Positions 16,018 through 26,490 of a stretch of 64,000 bases of DNA are shown piece by piece. Location of the stretch: NCBI GenBank assembly GCA_030653385.1, contig JAURZM010000055.1:1-64000 (forward strand), written 5' to 3'. The position numbers and the translations under genes are program-made. This DNA comes from Rubrivivax sp. GTDB taxonomy: Bacteria > Pseudomonadota > Gammaproteobacteria > Burkholderiales > Burkholderiaceae_C. Numbering within the stretch: the stretch's first letter is position 1; each line of letters begins with the position of its first letter. Under the pieces are notes generated by a model. It was not told the DNA's origin. It ran no database searches and saw only the letters and a list, made by a program, of their open reading frames with translations.

Positions 16018-19000
16018 TCAGGCCGGCAACAAGGCCTTCAAGAACCGCCCCGTGTGGCTGCCTTCGTGTGCCGCCACGTCTTCCGGTGTGCCCACCACCA
16101 CCACCTGGCCACCACCGGCACCGCCCTCGGGGCCCATGTCGATCAGCCAGTCGGCGGTCTTGATGACGTCCAGGTTGTGTTCGATGACGACGATGGTGTT
16201 GCCCGCGTCGCGCAACTGGTGCAGCACCTTCAGCAGCATGCCCACGTCGTGGAAGTGCAGGCCGGTGGTGGGTTCATCCAAGATGTACAGCGTCCTGCCG
16301 GTGTCGCGTTTGCTCAGCTCCAGCGCGAGCTTCACACGTTGCGCTTCGCCGCCCGACAGCGTGGTGGCGGCCTGGCCCAGGCGGATGTAACCCAGGCCCA
16401 CGTCCAGCAGCGTCTGCAGTTTGCGCGCGATGTTGGGCACGGCGCTGAAGAAGGCATGTGCGTCTTCCACCGTCAGTTCCAGCACCTGCGTGATGTTCTT
16501 GCCCTTGTACAGAATCTCCAGCGTCTCGCGGTTGTAGCGCGCGCCGTGGCACACATCGCAGGGCACGTACATGTCGGGCAGGAAGTGCATCTCGACCTTG
16601 ATGACACCGTCGCCTTCGCAGGCCTCGCAGCGGCCTCCGCCACTGCTGGCGCTGACGTTGAAGCTGAAGCGCCCGGCGCCGTAACCGCGTTCACGCGCCG
16701 CCGGCACCTCGGCAAACATCTCGCGGATGGGCGTGAACAGGCCCGTGTAGGTGGCCGGGTTGCTGCGCGGTGTGCGGCCGATGGGGCTTTGGTCGACGTT
16801 GATCACCTTGTCGAACTGCTCCAGGCCTTCGATGCGGTCGTGCGGCGCCGGTTCGGCGTGGCTCTGGTACAGCTTGCGTGCCACGGCCGTGTACAGCGTG
16901 TCGTTGATCAGTGTGCTTTTGCCCGAACCGCTGACGCCGGTGACGCAGGTCAGCAGGCCGACCGGGATTTCGACGTTGACACCCTGCCCTTGTGGCCCGT
17001 GCAGGTTGTTGCCCCGTGCGCCGACGATGCTCAGCCGGTAGGGCACCGAACCGAAGCCGCTGGCCGCGCGGCGGCGCTTGGGCACTTCGATGCGCATCAC
17101 ATTGGCCAGGTACCGGCCGGTCAGGGAATCGGGGTTGTCGGCCACTTCCTGCGGTGTGCCTTGTGCCATCACGCGTCCGCCGTGCACACCGGCACCGGGG
17201 CCCATGTCCACGACGTGGTCGGCGGCGCGGATCATGTCTTCGTCGTGTTCCACCACCAGCACGCTGTTGCCCAGGTCGCGCAGGTGTTTCAGCGTGCCGA
17301 TGAGCCTTTCGTTGTCGCGCTGGTGCAGGCCGATGCTGGGCTCGTCCAGCACGTACATCACACCGCTCAGGCCGCTGCCGATCTGGCTGGCCAGGCGGAT
17401 GCGCTGGGCTTCGCCGCCGCTGAGTGTGTCGGCCCCGCGGTCCAGGCTCAAATAGTTCAGGCCCACGTCGTTCAGGAAACGCAGCCGGCTGCGGATTTCG
17501 CGCACGATCTTGTCGGCGATCTCGCCCTTCGCACCCACCAGCTTCAGGCTTTCGAAGTAAGCCAGCGCATGCGCCAACGTGGCGTGTTCGACTTCGTAGA
17601 TGGGCTTGCCCCTGACGCCGTCGGCCTGGGCTTCGCTGCCGTCGCCCACGTGCTGCAAAAAGACGTGGCGTGCTTCGCGCCGCAACCGTGAACCCTCGCA
17701 CTGCACACAAGGTTTGGCGGCCTGGTAACGCGACAGCTCTTCGCGCACCGCCACCGAATCGGTTTCCCGGAAGCGGCGCTCGAAGTTGGGAATGATGCCT
17801 TCGAAGGGGTGGCTGCGTTTCACGCTGCGTGTCTTGCCCTTGCCGGCGCGGCCGCTGCCTTCAGCTTCGTAGACAAACTCGATGTCAACTTCGCCCGAGC
17901 CGTACAAGACCACCTTCTGCGCGGCTGCCGGCAACTTGTCGTAGGGCGTTTCGGTGTCGAAGCCGTAATGCTTGGCCACGCTTTCCAGCAGCGAGTGCGT
18001 GTAGCTGTTGCGACGGTCCCAGCCCTTCACCGCGCCAGACGCCAGGCTCAGCGTGGGGAAACCGACCACCCGATCGGGGTCGAACACCGTCACCTGGCCC
18101 AGGCCGTCGCAGGCCGGGCAGGCGCCCACGGGGCTGTTGAAGCTGAACAGGCGAGGCTCCAGTTCAGGCAGCGAATAGCTGCACACCGGGCAGCCAAACT
18201 TGCTGCTGAAGAGGTGTTCTCTGCCGTTGTCCATCTCCAGCGCAATCGCGCGGCCGTCGGCGATGCGCAGGCTGGCTTCGAAGCTCTCGGCCAGGCGCTG
18301 CTTGACGTCGGCTTTGGCACGCAGGCGGTCGATGACAACGTCGATGTCGTGTTTTTCGTTTTTCTTCAGCGCCGGCAAGCCTTCGGCTTCCAGCACTGCA
18401 CCGGGCTTGCCGTCGCTGCCGACACGAAAACGCACATAACCACGCGCCTGCATGTCCTCGAAGAGGTCGGTGAACTCACCTTTGCGGTCGCGCACCACGG
18501 GCGCCAGGATCATCAGGCGTGTGTCTTCAGGCAGCGCCAGCACCGCGTCGACCATCTGGCTGACGCTCTGCGCCTGCAGCGGCAGGCCATGGTCGGGGCA
18601 GTAGGGCGTGCCGGCGCGGGCGTACAGCAGGCGCAGGTAGTCGTGGATCTCGGTGATGGTGCCCACCGTGCTGCGTGGGTTGTGGCTGGTGGCCTTCTGC
18701 TCGATGCTGATGGCCGGGCTCAGGCCTTCGATGACATCGACATCGGGCTTGTCCATCAGCTGCAGAAACTGCCGCGCGTAGGCGCTCAGGCTCTCGACGT
18801 AGCGCCGCTGACCTTCGGCATACAGCGTGTCGAAGGCCAGGCTGCTCTTGCCACTGCCCGACAAACCCGTGATCACGACCAGCGCGTGTTTGGGAATGTC
18901 GAGGTCGATGTTCTTCAGGTTGTGCGTGCGCGCGCCGCGCACCTTCAGCGCGCGGGCTTCACCGGGCGAAGTGCGTGGCACCGTCGCTTGGGCATTCGCC

Positions 19001-19047
19001 TGAAGGTTCGGCTGTGCAGAGGACTCGGAGGGTTTGTCGGCAGGCAT
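16018..19047 (-). CDS. uvrA: Excinuclease ABC subunit A
   Basis: UvrA is the damage-recognition ATPase of nucleotide excision repair. It has two ABC modules, with Walker [10 protein letters not shown] near residue 61 and GVSGSGKST in the second half, and signatures [12 protein letters not shown] and [12 protein letters not shown]. Two zinc modules are present: CPVC...CPAC and CEAC...CDVC. I place the start at ATG 19047 ([10 protein letters not shown]), giving 1009 residues, because the ORF-track extension to 19200 runs into recQ and reads as shadow. The roughly 30-residue N-terminal extension before the conserved [16 protein letters not shown] is longer than in E. coli UvrA. The gene follows recQ by 46 bp and the SOS-linked ssb diverges beyond recQ. 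Confidence 0.97.
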   Translation of the reverse strand: MPADKPSESSAQPNLQANAQATVPRTSPGEARALKVRGARTHNLKNIDLDIPKHALVVITGLSGSGKSSLAFDTLYAEGQRRYVESLSAYARQFLQLMDKPDVDVIEGLSPAISIEQKATSHNPRSTVGTITEIHDYLRLLYARAGTPYCPDHGLPLQAQSVSQMVDAVLALPEDTRLMILAPVVRDRKGEFTDLFEDMQARGYVRFRVGSDGKPGAVLEAEGLPALKKNEKHDIDVVIDRLRAKADVKQRLAESFEASLRIADGRAIALEMDNGREHLFSSKFGCPVCSYSLPELEPRLFSFNSPVGACPACDGLGQVTVFDPDRVVGFPTLSLASGAVKGWDRRNSYTHSLLESVAKHYGFDTETPYDKLPAAAQKVVLYGSGEVDIEFVYEAEGSGRAGKGKTRSVKRSHPFEGIIPNFERRFRETDSVAVREELSRYQAAKPCVQCEGSRLRREARHVFLQHVGDGSEAQADGVRGKPIYEVEHATLAHALAYFESLKLVGAKGEIADKIVREIRSRLRFLNDVGLNYLSLDRGADTLSGGEAQRIRLASQIGSGLSGVMYVLDEPSIGLHQRDNERLIGTLKHLRDLGNSVLVVEHDEDMIRAADHVVDMGPGAGVHGGRVMAQGTPQEVADNPDSLTGRYLANVMRIEVPKRRRAASGFGSVPYRLSIVGARGNNLHGPQGQGVNVEIPVGLLTCVTGVSGSGKSTLINDTLYTAVARKLYQSHAEPAPHDRIEGLEQFDKVINVDQSPIGRTPRSNPATYTGLFTPIREMFAEVPAARERGYGAGRFSFNVSASSGGGRCEACEGDGVIKVEMHFLPDMYVPCDVCHGARYNRETLEILYKGKNITQVLELTVEDAHAFFSAVPNIARKLQTLLDVGLGYIRLGQAATTLSGGEAQRVKLALELSKRDTGRTLYILDEPTTGLHFHDVGMLLKVLHQLRDAGNTIVVIEHNLDVIKTADWLIDMGPEGGAGGGQVVVVGTPEDVAAHEGSHTGRFLKALLPA

Positions 19048-19093
19048 GGCGGATGGCAGGGGCAACCGACCATCATAGCGGTGCCACCCTTTT

Positions 19094-21085
19094 TCAGCTG
19101 TGTGCCAGCAAGCGCAGGATCTGCTGACCGTAGGCTTCCAGCTTCTTGCTGCCCACGCCGCTGATGCCGGCCAGGTCGTCCAGCGAGGCCGGGCATTCAC
19201 GCGCCATCTCGGCCAGCGTGGCGTCGTGGAAGACCACGTAGGCCGGCAGGTTGTGTTCTCGCGCCACTTCGGCGCGCCAGGCCTTCAGCGCCACGAAACG
19301 TTCGGTGGCGGCTTCGTCCAGCGGCAGCGGCGGTGGTTTGCCGGCGCCCCTTGAAGCGCTGTTTGCGCCCGCTGCGCCCGTGGCCCCGCGCACACGGCTG
19401 GCCTTCACCCGCGGCTTGCTTTCCGTGGGCACCCGCAGCAGCACCGGCACCTCGCCCCGCAGCACCTCGCGGGCGCTGTCGGCCAGCGCCAGCGTGTTGT
19501 AGTCACCTTCGGTTTGCACGTGACCCATGGCGATGAGCTGCCGCAGCACCAGGCGCCACTGCGCTTCGCTCACGTCGGCGCCGATGCCGAAGGTGGACAG
19601 GCTCTCGTGGCCGTGTTGGGTGGTCTTGTCGGTGGTCTTGCCACGCAGCACGTCGATCAGGTGACCCGCGCCGTAACGCTGGCCGCCGGCCTGGCGGAAG
19701 CGGTAGATGCAGCTCAGCGCCTTGCGGGCGGCTTCGGTCGCGTCCCAGGTATCTGGCGCGCGCAGGCAGTTGTCGCAATTGCCGCACTGGGCCCCCAAGC
19801 TCCCTTCGGTCGCTGCCCCCCGAGGGGGCGCGTTCGAGCCCGGGAGACCCGTGCTCGAACCGTGTGCTGGTTCGCGGTAGGCTTGACCAAAGTAGCCGAG
19901 AAGGCGCACACGCCTGCAGTCGTGCGCTTCGCACAGCGCCAGCAGCGCGTCGAGCTTGGTTCGCTGCAGTCGCTTGAAGTCTTCATTGGCTTCGCCGTCG
20001 TCGATCATGCGGCGTTGGTTGACGACATCGGCCAGGCCATAGGTCATCCAGGCGTCGGCGGGCAGGCCGTCGCGCCCCGCGCGGCCCGTCTCCTGGTAGT
20101 AGCTCTCGATGTTCTTGGGCAGGTCCAGATGCGCAACGAAACGCACATCGGGTTTGTCGATGCCCATGCCAAAGGCGATGGTGGCGACCACCACCACCCC
20201 TTCTTCGCGCAGGAAACGGTCCTGGTGGCGGCGGCGGGTGTCGGCGTCCAGGCCCGCGTGGTAGGGCAAGGCGGTCAGGCCTTCGCCGGTCAGCCAGGTG
20301 GCAGTTTCTTCGACACGCTTGCGGCTCTGGCAATAGACGATGCCGGCGTCGCCGTCGTGTTCTTCGCTCAGGAAACGCAGCAGCTGTTTGCGCGGTTCGT
20401 CCTTCTCGACGATGGTGTAGCGGATGTTCGGCCGGTCGAAGCTGGCCACGAACAGGCGCGCTTCTTCCAGCTTCAGGCGCTGGATGATGTCGGCGCGGGT
20501 GTGGTCGTCGGCGGTGGCCGTCAACGCCAGGCGCGGAACCCCCGGAAACTGCTCGTGCAACGCGCTCAGGCCCAGGTATTCCTCGCGGAAGTCGTGGCCC
20601 CACTGGCTGACGCAGTGCGCTTCGTCGATCGCAAACAGGCTGAGCTGCCCACGTTCGTGCAGGCTCGTCAGCATGGCCATGAAACGTGGGGTGAGGATGC
20701 GTTCCGGCGCGGCGTACAGCAGCGTCAGGCTGCCTGACAGCAGGTCACGTTCGACACGGCGGGTTTCGTCGGCGTCGAGTGTGCTGTTCAGGAAAGCCGC
20801 GTTGACACCGGCTTCGTGCAGCGCGCCCACCTGGTCGTGCATCAAGGCGATCAGCGGGCTGACGACCACCGCCACACCCTGGCCCGAGCGGTGGCGCACG
20901 ATGGCGGGCACCTGGTAACACAGGCTCTTGCCGCCGCCGGTGGGCATGAGCACCAGTGCGTCGCCACCGGCCACCACGTGGTTGACGATTTCGGCCTGCG
21001 CGCCGCGGAAGGCGGGGTAGCCAAAAACTTCGTGCAGCACCTGCTGCGGCATTGAATCGGTGGCGGCGGAAAGGACGGCGGACAT
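19094..21085 (-). CDS. recQ: ATP-dependent DNA helicase RecQ, with an in-frame repeat insertion
   Basis: RecQ is a 3'-5' helicase acting in recombination and fork repair. Walker A TGGGKS lies near residue 50, DEAH in [16 protein letters not shown], then the RecQ-C winged helix and a C-terminal HRDC domain (about 585-663). The zinc module is [12 protein letters not shown]...CGNCDNC. In E. coli RecQ the first and second zinc cysteines are separated by 16 residues. Here the same 16 are followed by 27 extra residues (407-433, AHGSSTG...GAQ) before CGNC. The insert is Gly/Pro/Ser-rich and encoded by a palindromic GC-rich element. The frame and all four cysteines are preserved, so the protein is probably still functional. 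A sequencing artefact is unlikely because the insert is exactly 81 bp. Confidence 0.95.
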   Translation of the reverse strand: MSAVLSAATDSMPQQVLHEVFGYPAFRGAQAEIVNHVVAGGDALVLMPTGGGKSLCYQVPAIVRHRSGQGVAVVVSPLIALMHDQVGALHEAGVNAAFLNSTLDADETRRVERDLLSGSLTLLYAAPERILTPRFMAMLTSLHERGQLSLFAIDEAHCVSQWGHDFREEYLGLSALHEQFPGVPRLALTATADDHTRADIIQRLKLEEARLFVASFDRPNIRYTIVEKDEPRKQLLRFLSEEHDGDAGIVYCQSRKRVEETATWLTGEGLTALPYHAGLDADTRRRHQDRFLREEGVVVVATIAFGMGIDKPDVRFVAHLDLPKNIESYYQETGRAGRDGLPADAWMTYGLADVVNQRRMIDDGEANEDFKRLQRTKLDALLALCEAHDCRRVRLLGYFGQAYREPAHGSSTGLPGSNAPPRGAATEGSLGAQCGNCDNCLRAPDTWDATEAARKALSCIYRFRQAGGQRYGAGHLIDVLRGKTTDKTTQHGHESLSTFGIGADVSEAQWRLVLRQLIAMGHVQTEGDYNTLALADSAREVLRGEVPVLLRVPTESKPRVKASRVRGATGAAGANSASRGAGKPPPLPLDEAATERFVALKAWRAEVAREHNLPAYVVFHDATLAEMARECPASLDDLAGISGVGSKKLEAYGQQILRLLAHS
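19787..19867. repeat. 81-bp palindromic repeat element inserted in recQ
   Basis: The insert contains CCCCCCGAGGGGG and a separate stem GTTCGAGC/GCTCGAAC around a 13-base loop. Its complement shares CCGGGCTCG and CCCCCTCGGGGGG, in the same order, with the intergenic stretch 57407-57429, so it looks like a member of a dispersed intergenic repeat family. The boundaries were set by comparing with E. coli RecQ spacing, which I recalled rather than aligned. Confidence 0.7.
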
Positions 21086-21236
21086 GGTTGGAGCAGGATG
21101 CTACGCGACGCCCTGTGCCGGCCACCCCAAGGCGGGTGCCCTCGGCCGGGCGAACTCAACAGGGTGAGTGCCAGCCGGAGGGCCAGCGCGATAATGGCCA
21201 CAACCCCATCCGCAACGTGTCACCCGGGAGCAGCCC

Positions 21237-21737
21237 ATGGCCTCAGTCAACAAAGTCATCCTCATCGGCAACCTCGGCAAAGACCCCGAGATCCGCTACG
21301 CACCCAGCGGTTCCGCCATCTGCAACATCACCGTGGCCACCAGCCGCGTGTCCAAGGACAAAACCAGCGGCGAAAAGCAGGAACAGACCGAATGGCACCG
21401 CGTGGTGATGTTCGACCGCCTGGCCGAAATCGCCGGCGAGTACCTGAAAAAGGGCAAGTCGGTCTACATCGAAGGCCGCCTGCAGACGCGCAAGTGGACC
21501 GACAAGGAAGGCGTGGAAAAGTACAGCACGGAAATCATCGCGCAAGAGATGACCATGCTCGGTGGCCGTGACAGCGGCGGTGGCGGTGGCGGTGGCATGG
21601 GCGACGACATGGGCGATGCCCCCCGTTCGGCCCCGGCGCAGCGCAGCGCACCGCCGGCCCGCACCGCCCCTGCGGCCAAGCCGGCCGCCAAGCAAGGCAC
21701 CGGCTTCGACGACATGGACGACGACATCCCGTTCTGA
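21237..21737 (+). CDS. ssb: Single-stranded DNA-binding protein
   Basis: SSB coats single-stranded DNA during replication and repair. The N-terminal OB fold (residues 1-110: [36 protein letters not shown]) is complete. A Gly-rich linker with a GGGGGGG run follows, and then the acidic tip DMDDDIPF that docks partner proteins such as RecQ and PriA. At 166 residues it is a normal length. GGGAGCAGCCC precedes the ATG. A GATAAT candidate -10 lies at 21190. It diverges from recQ and ends in its own terminator. Confidence 0.97.
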   Translation: MASVNKVILIGNLGKDPEIRYAPSGSAICNITVATSRVSKDKTSGEKQEQTEWHRVVMFDRLAEIAGEYLKKGKSVYIEGRLQTRKWTDKEGVEKYSTEIIAQEMTMLGGRDSGGGGGGGMGDDMGDAPRSAPAQRSAPPARTAPAAKPAAKQGTGFDDMDDDIPF

Positions 21738-21757
21738 GGCCCCCCGCGCCCAGCACC

Positions 21758-21782
21758 AAGCCCCGTCCGGCGGGGCTTTTTC
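21758..21782 (+). terminator. Rho-independent terminator of ssb
   Basis: AAGCCCCG-TCCGG-CGGGGCTT makes an 8-bp stem followed by TTTT. It separates ssb from the efflux operon promoter that begins 11 bases later. Confidence 0.9.
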
Positions 21783-21792
21783 AGGGCCCCAC

Positions 21793-21836
21793 TTGATACC
21801 CAGCACCGTATCAAGTACGATACCCAACATGGTATC
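21793..21836 (+). promoter_or_regulatory. Promoter with two tandem palindromic operators, probably leaderless
   Basis: A -35 TTGATA (21793-21798) and a -10 TACGAT (21816-21821) are 17 bases apart, which predicts transcription starting almost exactly at the adaptor's ATG (21829). Two 18-bp palindromes, GATAC-N8-GTATC, lie at 21795-21812 and 21819-21836, 24 bp apart. One covers -35 and spacer, the other covers the -10 and the start codon. The ATACC...GGTAT layout resembles operators of the CsoR/RcnR family, and such a regulator is encoded in the same cluster (26491). The promoter and repressor assignment are inferences; the repeats are seen. Confidence 0.72.
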
Positions 21837-22896
21837 TAAACATCTGCTCCTCCTGGCCTTGTCGGCCTCCTTGCCTGCTCTTTCGGCCTGGGCCCAGCCG
21901 GTCACGGTGCCGACCGTGCCCGTCGGTGCCGGCCAGGCGGTCGGCAGCTTCGACATCGAAGGTGTGCTGCAGGCGCAGCAACAGGTCACGGTGTCGGCGC
22001 AAGCCGCCGGCCGTGTGCTGCTGCTGGCCGTGAAGGCGGGTGACCGCATCAAGGCCGGCCAGGTGCTGGCGCGCATCGACGACCGCGAACTGCAAGCCGG
22101 TGTGGCCGGTGGTGACGCCGGTGTGGCGCAGGCCCAGGCCGCGCTGCTGCAGGCCGAACAGAGCGCCAGGCGCACGCAAGACCTGCGCGCCCAGGGTTTT
22201 GTCAGCAGCGCCGCAGTGGACGGTGTCACGGCCCAGCTGAAAGCCGCACAGGCCGCGCTGCAGCAGGCCCAGGCCGGCCGTTCACAGGCCACGTTGGCCC
22301 GGGGTTTTGCGACGGTGCTGGCGCCGTTTGACGGCGTGGTGCTGTCCACGCAGGTCGAGGCCGGCGAGCTGGCGCTGCCCGGTCGTGCGCTGATGACCGT
22401 CTACGCACCCGGCCGCCTGCGCGCCGTGGTGCAACTGCCGGCGTCCCGCTCGGCCGCCGCACGTGCTGCCACACTGGTGGAGGTCACCCTGCCAGACGGC
22501 CAACAGGTGAAACCGGTTCAGCGCACCGAACTGCCGGGCACCGACGCCGTGTCGCAGACCGTCGAATGGCGGCTGGACCTGCCGGTCGCAGCGGGCTCGT
22601 CAGCCGCCGGCAACCCGGCGGCGCAGCCCGGCCAGCCGGTTCAGGTGCGGTTTGCCGGCGGCGCGGCGGTGGCTGTTTTGCCGGGTCTGTCGATTCCCGC
22701 TGCCGCCGTGCTGCGGCGCGGTGAACTCACCGCTGTCTATGCCGCACAAGGCGAGCGCTTCGTGCTGAAGGCGGTGCGCCTGGGCGCGCCACAAGGCGAC
22801 AGCGTGCCGGTGCTGGCCGGCCTGAAAGCCGGTGAGCGCATTGCCACCGACCCGGTGCGCGCAGGTCTGGCGGATGCCAAGCCGGCTTCACCTTGA
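21829..22896 (+). CDS. RND efflux periplasmic adaptor (membrane fusion protein)
   Basis: The 355-residue adaptor links an inner-membrane RND pump to the outer membrane. A signal peptide (HLLLLALSASLPALSAWA) is followed by the lipoyl/barrel-sandwich half QQVTVSAQAAGRVLLL. Next come a short alpha-hairpin (VAQAQAALLQAEQSARRTQDL...QAGRSQATLAR), the second lipoyl half (ATVLAPFDGVV) and beta-barrel sequence. The start is ATG 21829. The ORF-track extension to 21562 overlaps ssb. The ATG lies at the predicted transcription start, so the message may be leaderless. The stop overlaps the TTG start of the permease, so both are one operon. There is no outer-membrane channel gene in the cluster. Confidence 0.92.
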   Translation: MVSKHLLLLALSASLPALSAWAQPVTVPTVPVGAGQAVGSFDIEGVLQAQQQVTVSAQAAGRVLLLAVKAGDRIKAGQVLARIDDRELQAGVAGGDAGVAQAQAALLQAEQSARRTQDLRAQGFVSSAAVDGVTAQLKAAQAALQQAQAGRSQATLARGFATVLAPFDGVVLSTQVEAGELALPGRALMTVYAPGRLRAVVQLPASRSAAARAATLVEVTLPDGQQVKPVQRTELPGTDAVSQTVEWRLDLPVAAGSSAAGNPAAQPGQPVQVRFAGGAAVAVLPGLSIPAAAVLRRGELTAVYAAQGERFVLKAVRLGAPQGDSVPVLAGLKAGERIATDPVRAGLADAKPASP

Positions 22897-25800
22897 ACAG
22901 GTCGATCGACGTGAACACGCCTCAAGCCCCCCTGGGCATCTCGGGCCGCCTGGCCGCCAACTTCCAGTCCAACGCGCTGACCCCGCTGCTGGCGCTGGTG
23001 GCTTTGCTGCTGGGCCTGTTTGCCGTGTTGGTGACACCGCGCGAAGAAGAGCCGCAGATCAACGTCACGATGGCCAATGTGCTGATCCCCTTCCCGGGGG
23101 CCAGCAGCGCCGACGTGCAGAACCTGGTCGCGCGCCCGGCCGAGCAGGTGCTGGGCCAGGTGGCCGGCATCGAACACACTTACTCCGTCTCGCGCCCGGG
23201 CATGGCGGTGTTGACGGTGCAGTTCCAGGTGGGTGTGCCGCGCACCGAAGCGCTGGTGCGGCTGTACGACGTGCTCAACGCCAACCAGGACTGGTTGCCA
23301 CGCGACCTGGGCACGCTGCCGCCTATCGTCAAGCCCAAGGGCATCGACGACGTGCCGGTGCTGGCGGTGTCGTTGTGGAGCAAGGACATCACGTCGGCCA
23401 GCGAGCTGGAACGCGTGGCGCACACGGTGGAAGCCGAACTGAAGCGGGTGCCCGGCGTGCGCGAAGTGGCCACCATCGGCGGCCCTGGGCGCGTGGTGCA
23501 GGTCACGCTGCAACCGCAGCGCCTGCGCGAACGGGGTGTGGACGTGCTGCGGCTGAAGCAGGCCATCGGCGCGGCCAGCTTTGCGCTGCCTTCGGGACAG
23601 GTGATGGACGACCAGGCCGCAGGCGGCAGCGCACGCACGCTGGCCGTGGAAACCGGCGAATTCCTGCGCTCGGCGCAGGACGTGGGCGACCTGGTGGTGG
23701 GTGTGCACCAGGGCAAGCCGGTCTACTTGCGCGAAGTGGCGCAGGTGGAAGACGGCGCCGCGCAAGCCACGAAGCAAGTCTGGTTCACGCCAGCCGGCAA
23801 AGATGGCGCCGCCGCCAGCGCCGGCCACCCGGCCGTCACGATCACCGTCACCAAAAAGCCCGGCACCAATGCGGTGGACGTGGCCAGCGCCACGCGTGAA
23901 CGCCTGGACGTGCTGCACAACACGCTCATTCCGGCCGGCGTGGAAGCCACCGTGGTGCGCGACTACGGCGCCACGGCGGCGGAAAAGGCCAACAAGCTGA
24001 TCCAGAAGCTGGCCTTTGCCACCGCGTCGGTGATCCTGCTGGTGGGCCTGGCCCTGGGCCGGCGCGAGGCGGTCATCGTCGGCGCGGCGGTGATCCTGAC
24101 GCTGATGGCCACCTTGTTCGCCAGCTGGGCCTGGGGTTTCACACTCAACCGCGTGTCGCTGTTTGCGCTGATCTTTTCCATCGGCATCCTGGTCGACGAC
24201 GCCATCGTGGTGGTGGAAAACATCCACCGCCACATGGCGCTCACACCGACCAAGCCGCTGAAGGAGATCATTCCGCTGGCCGTGGACGAAGTGGGCGGCC
24301 CCACCATCCTGGCCACACTGACGGTGATTGCGGCGCTGCTGCCGATGGCCTTCGTCAGCGGCCTGATGGGCCCCTACATGAGCCCCATCCCCATCAACAG
24401 CAGCCTGGGCATGGCGCTGTCGCTGGCCATCGCCTTCACGGTCACGCCCTGGCTGGCGCTGAAGCTGATGAAGCCCCACGGCACGGCCCACGCCGAGACC
24501 GCGGATGCCGCCATCCCCGCGCCCGCCGCGCCGCAAGGCATGGCGGGCAAGCTGCAGCGCCTGTTCACGCGCCTGCTCACGCCGCTGCTCGACAGCGCCC
24601 GCAAGCGCTGGCTGCTGCTGGCCGGCATCGTGGCCGCGCTGTTGCTGTCGGTGGGCCTGGCCGCGGTGCAGTGGGTGGTGCTGAAGATGCTGCCCTTCGA
24701 CAACAAGAGCGAGTTTGCGCTGGTCGTGGACATGCCCGCCGGCACGCCAGTGGAAGACACCGCCGCCGCCCTGCACGCGCTGGGCGGTCATCTGGCGCAA
24801 CAGCCCGAAGTGCTGCATTTGCAGGGTTATGCCGGCATCGCCAGCCCCATCACCTTCAATGGCCTGGTGCGCCAGTACTACCTGCGTGCCGACGCAGAAC
24901 AGGGCGAGCTGCAGGTCAACCTGATCGACAAGGACCAGCGTTCGGAACAGAGCCACGCCATCGCCCAGCGCCTGCGCCCCGAACTGGAGAAGATCGCGCT
25001 GGCCCACGGCGCCAAGCTGAAGCTGGTGGAAGTGCCACCCGGCCCGCCGGTGATGAGCCCGCTGGTGGCCGAGGTCTACGGCCCCGATGAAGCCGGCCGC
25101 CAGCAACTGGCCGCGCGCCTGGCGCAGGCCTTTGCCGCGACACCCGACATCACCGCCATCGACACCAGCCTGCAGGCCGACGCACCACGTGCTTTCCTGC
25201 GTGTGCAGCGCCAGCGAGCTGACAGCCTGGGCGTGCCGGTGTCGGCCATCGCCGCCACCGTGCAGGGTGCTTTGAGCGGCACCGACGCCACCTACCTGCA
25301 CGACGGCCACAGCAAGTACGCCGCGCCGGTGCGCCTGCAACTGCCGCGTGAATCGCAGGTGGGCCTTGAAGCCCTGCTGGCGCTGCCGCTGCGCACGGCC
25401 AGCGGACAGCTGGTGCCGCTGAGTGAACTGGTGCGCGTGGAGCGTGGTGTCATCGACAAGCCGCTGTTCACGAAAGACCTGCAGGGCGTGAGCTACGTTT
25501 TTGCCGACGTCGGCGCCGGTGGCCAGACACCCGATTCACCGCTGTACGGCCTGTTCAACATCCGCCCGCGCCTGCAAGCCGCCGCGCTGCCGGGCACCGG
25601 TGAGCTGGGCGAATACTGGATCAACCAGCCCGCCGACCCTTACCGCGGCTACGCCATCAAGTGGGACGGCGAATCGCAGATCACCTACGAAACCTTCCGT
25701 GACATGGGTGCCGCCTACGGTGTGGGCCTGATCCTGATCTACCTGCTGGTGGTGGCGCAGTTCAAAAGTTATGTGACGCCGCTGATCATCATGGCGCCGA

Positions 25801-26195
25801 TTCCGCTGACGATGATCGGCGTGATGCCGGGCCACGCCATCTTCCAGGCCAGTTTCACGGCCACGTCGATGATCGGCATGATCGCGCTGGCCGGGATCAT
25901 CGTGCGCAACTCCATCCTGCTGGTGGACTTCATCGACCTGCAGGTGGCGCAGGGCATGGCCTTCAAGCAGGCCGTGATCAGCAGCGCCGCCGTGCGTGCG
26001 CAGCCCATCGCGCTGACCGGCCTGGCCGCCATGACCGGTGCCGTGTTCATCCTGGACGACCCCATCTTCAACGGCCTGGCGATCAGCCTGCTGTTTGGCA
26101 TCTTCGTGTCCACCTTGCTCACGCTGGTGGTCATTCCGGTCCTTTACTACGCGGTGAACCGGCGCCGCCTGGAAACTTCTGGAGTCACACCATGA
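22893..26195 (+). CDS. RND efflux permease (AcrB/HAE family)
   Basis: The 1100-residue proton-driven pump has the RND layout: a transmembrane helix near residue 30, a large periplasmic domain, helices 2-6 and then the duplicated second half. The proton-relay helix reads FSIGILVDDAIVVVENIH, with the paired Asp of hydrophobe/amphiphile pumps rather than the pattern of heavy-metal CzcA types. It starts at TTG 22893, overlapping the adaptor stop (TTGA); GTG 22911 is an alternative. Its stop overlaps the DUF2892 ATG (ATGA). The substrate is unknown. The neighbouring DUF2892 and CsoR-family genes suggest a reactive small molecule rather than a classical drug. Confidence 0.93.
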   Translation: MNRSIDVNTPQAPLGISGRLAANFQSNALTPLLALVALLLGLFAVLVTPREEEPQINVTMANVLIPFPGASSADVQNLVARPAEQVLGQVAGIEHTYSVSRPGMAVLTVQFQVGVPRTEALVRLYDVLNANQDWLPRDLGTLPPIVKPKGIDDVPVLAVSLWSKDITSASELERVAHTVEAELKRVPGVREVATIGGPGRVVQVTLQPQRLRERGVDVLRLKQAIGAASFALPSGQVMDDQAAGGSARTLAVETGEFLRSAQDVGDLVVGVHQGKPVYLREVAQVEDGAAQATKQVWFTPAGKDGAAASAGHPAVTITVTKKPGTNAVDVASATRERLDVLHNTLIPAGVEATVVRDYGATAAEKANKLIQKLAFATASVILLVGLALGRREAVIVGAAVILTLMATLFASWAWGFTLNRVSLFALIFSIGILVDDAIVVVENIHRHMALTPTKPLKEIIPLAVDEVGGPTILATLTVIAALLPMAFVSGLMGPYMSPIPINSSLGMALSLAIAFTVTPWLALKLMKPHGTAHAETADAAIPAPAAPQGMAGKLQRLFTRLLTPLLDSARKRWLLLAGIVAALLLSVGLAAVQWVVLKMLPFDNKSEFALVVDMPAGTPVEDTAAALHALGGHLAQQPEVLHLQGYAGIASPITFNGLVRQYYLRADAEQGELQVNLIDKDQRSEQSHAIAQRLRPELEKIALAHGAKLKLVEVPPGPPVMSPLVAEVYGPDEAGRQQLAARLAQAFAATPDITAIDTSLQADAPRAFLRVQRQRADSLGVPVSAIAATVQGALSGTDATYLHDGHSKYAAPVRLQLPRESQVGLEALLALPLRTASGQLVPLSELVRVERGVIDKPLFTKDLQGVSYVFADVGAGGQTPDSPLYGLFNIRPRLQAAALPGTGELGEYWINQPADPYRGYAIKWDGESQITYETFRDMGAAYGVGLILIYLLVVAQFKSYVTPLIIMAPIPLTMIGVMPGHAIFQASFTATSMIGMIALAGIIVRNSILLVDFIDLQVAQGMAFKQAVISSAAVRAQPIALTGLAAMTGAVFILDDPIFNGLAISLLFGIFVSTLLTLVVIPVLYYAVNRRRLETSGVTP

Positions 26196-26407
26196 CCGTC
26201 GAGCGCTTGATCCGCATCTTTGCTGGCAGCTTCATCCTGCTGTCGCTGGCCCTGGGCGTGCAAGCCAGCCCACTGTTCGTGAACAGCTGGTGGCTGGCCT
26301 TCACCGCCTTCGTCGGCGCCAACCTGCTGCAGTTTGGCTTCACCAACGTCTGCCCGCTGGGCTGGATGCTGCGCAAGCTGGGTGTGCCCGACCGCGCCGC
26401 TGCTTGA
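26192..26407 (+). CDS. DUF2892 (YgaP-like) inner-membrane protein
   Basis: This 71-residue protein has two transmembrane helices (about 5-25 and 32-52) and the DUF2892 C-terminal signature TNVCPLGWMLRKLG with its conserved Cys-Pro. DUF2892 is the membrane part of the YgaP rhodanese, which links it to sulfur transfer, and it often stands alone beside sulfur or metal stress genes. The 4-bp ATGA overlap with the RND permease shows translational coupling. Confidence 0.88.
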   Translation: MTVERLIRIFAGSFILLSLALGVQASPLFVNSWWLAFTAFVGANLLQFGFTNVCPLGWMLRKLGVPDRAAA

Positions 26408-26490
26408 GTTCGCTGAACACCCCCATGAACCGGCAGGCGGAGCAGGCGAGAATGCGGGCCGACGCTCAGCCTGCCCGGGAGACCTGCCCC

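Noticed and set aside
19048-19200. N-terminal extension of uvrA to 19200
   Set aside because: It overlaps the recQ 3' end, has no family similarity, and a normal ATG exists at 19047.
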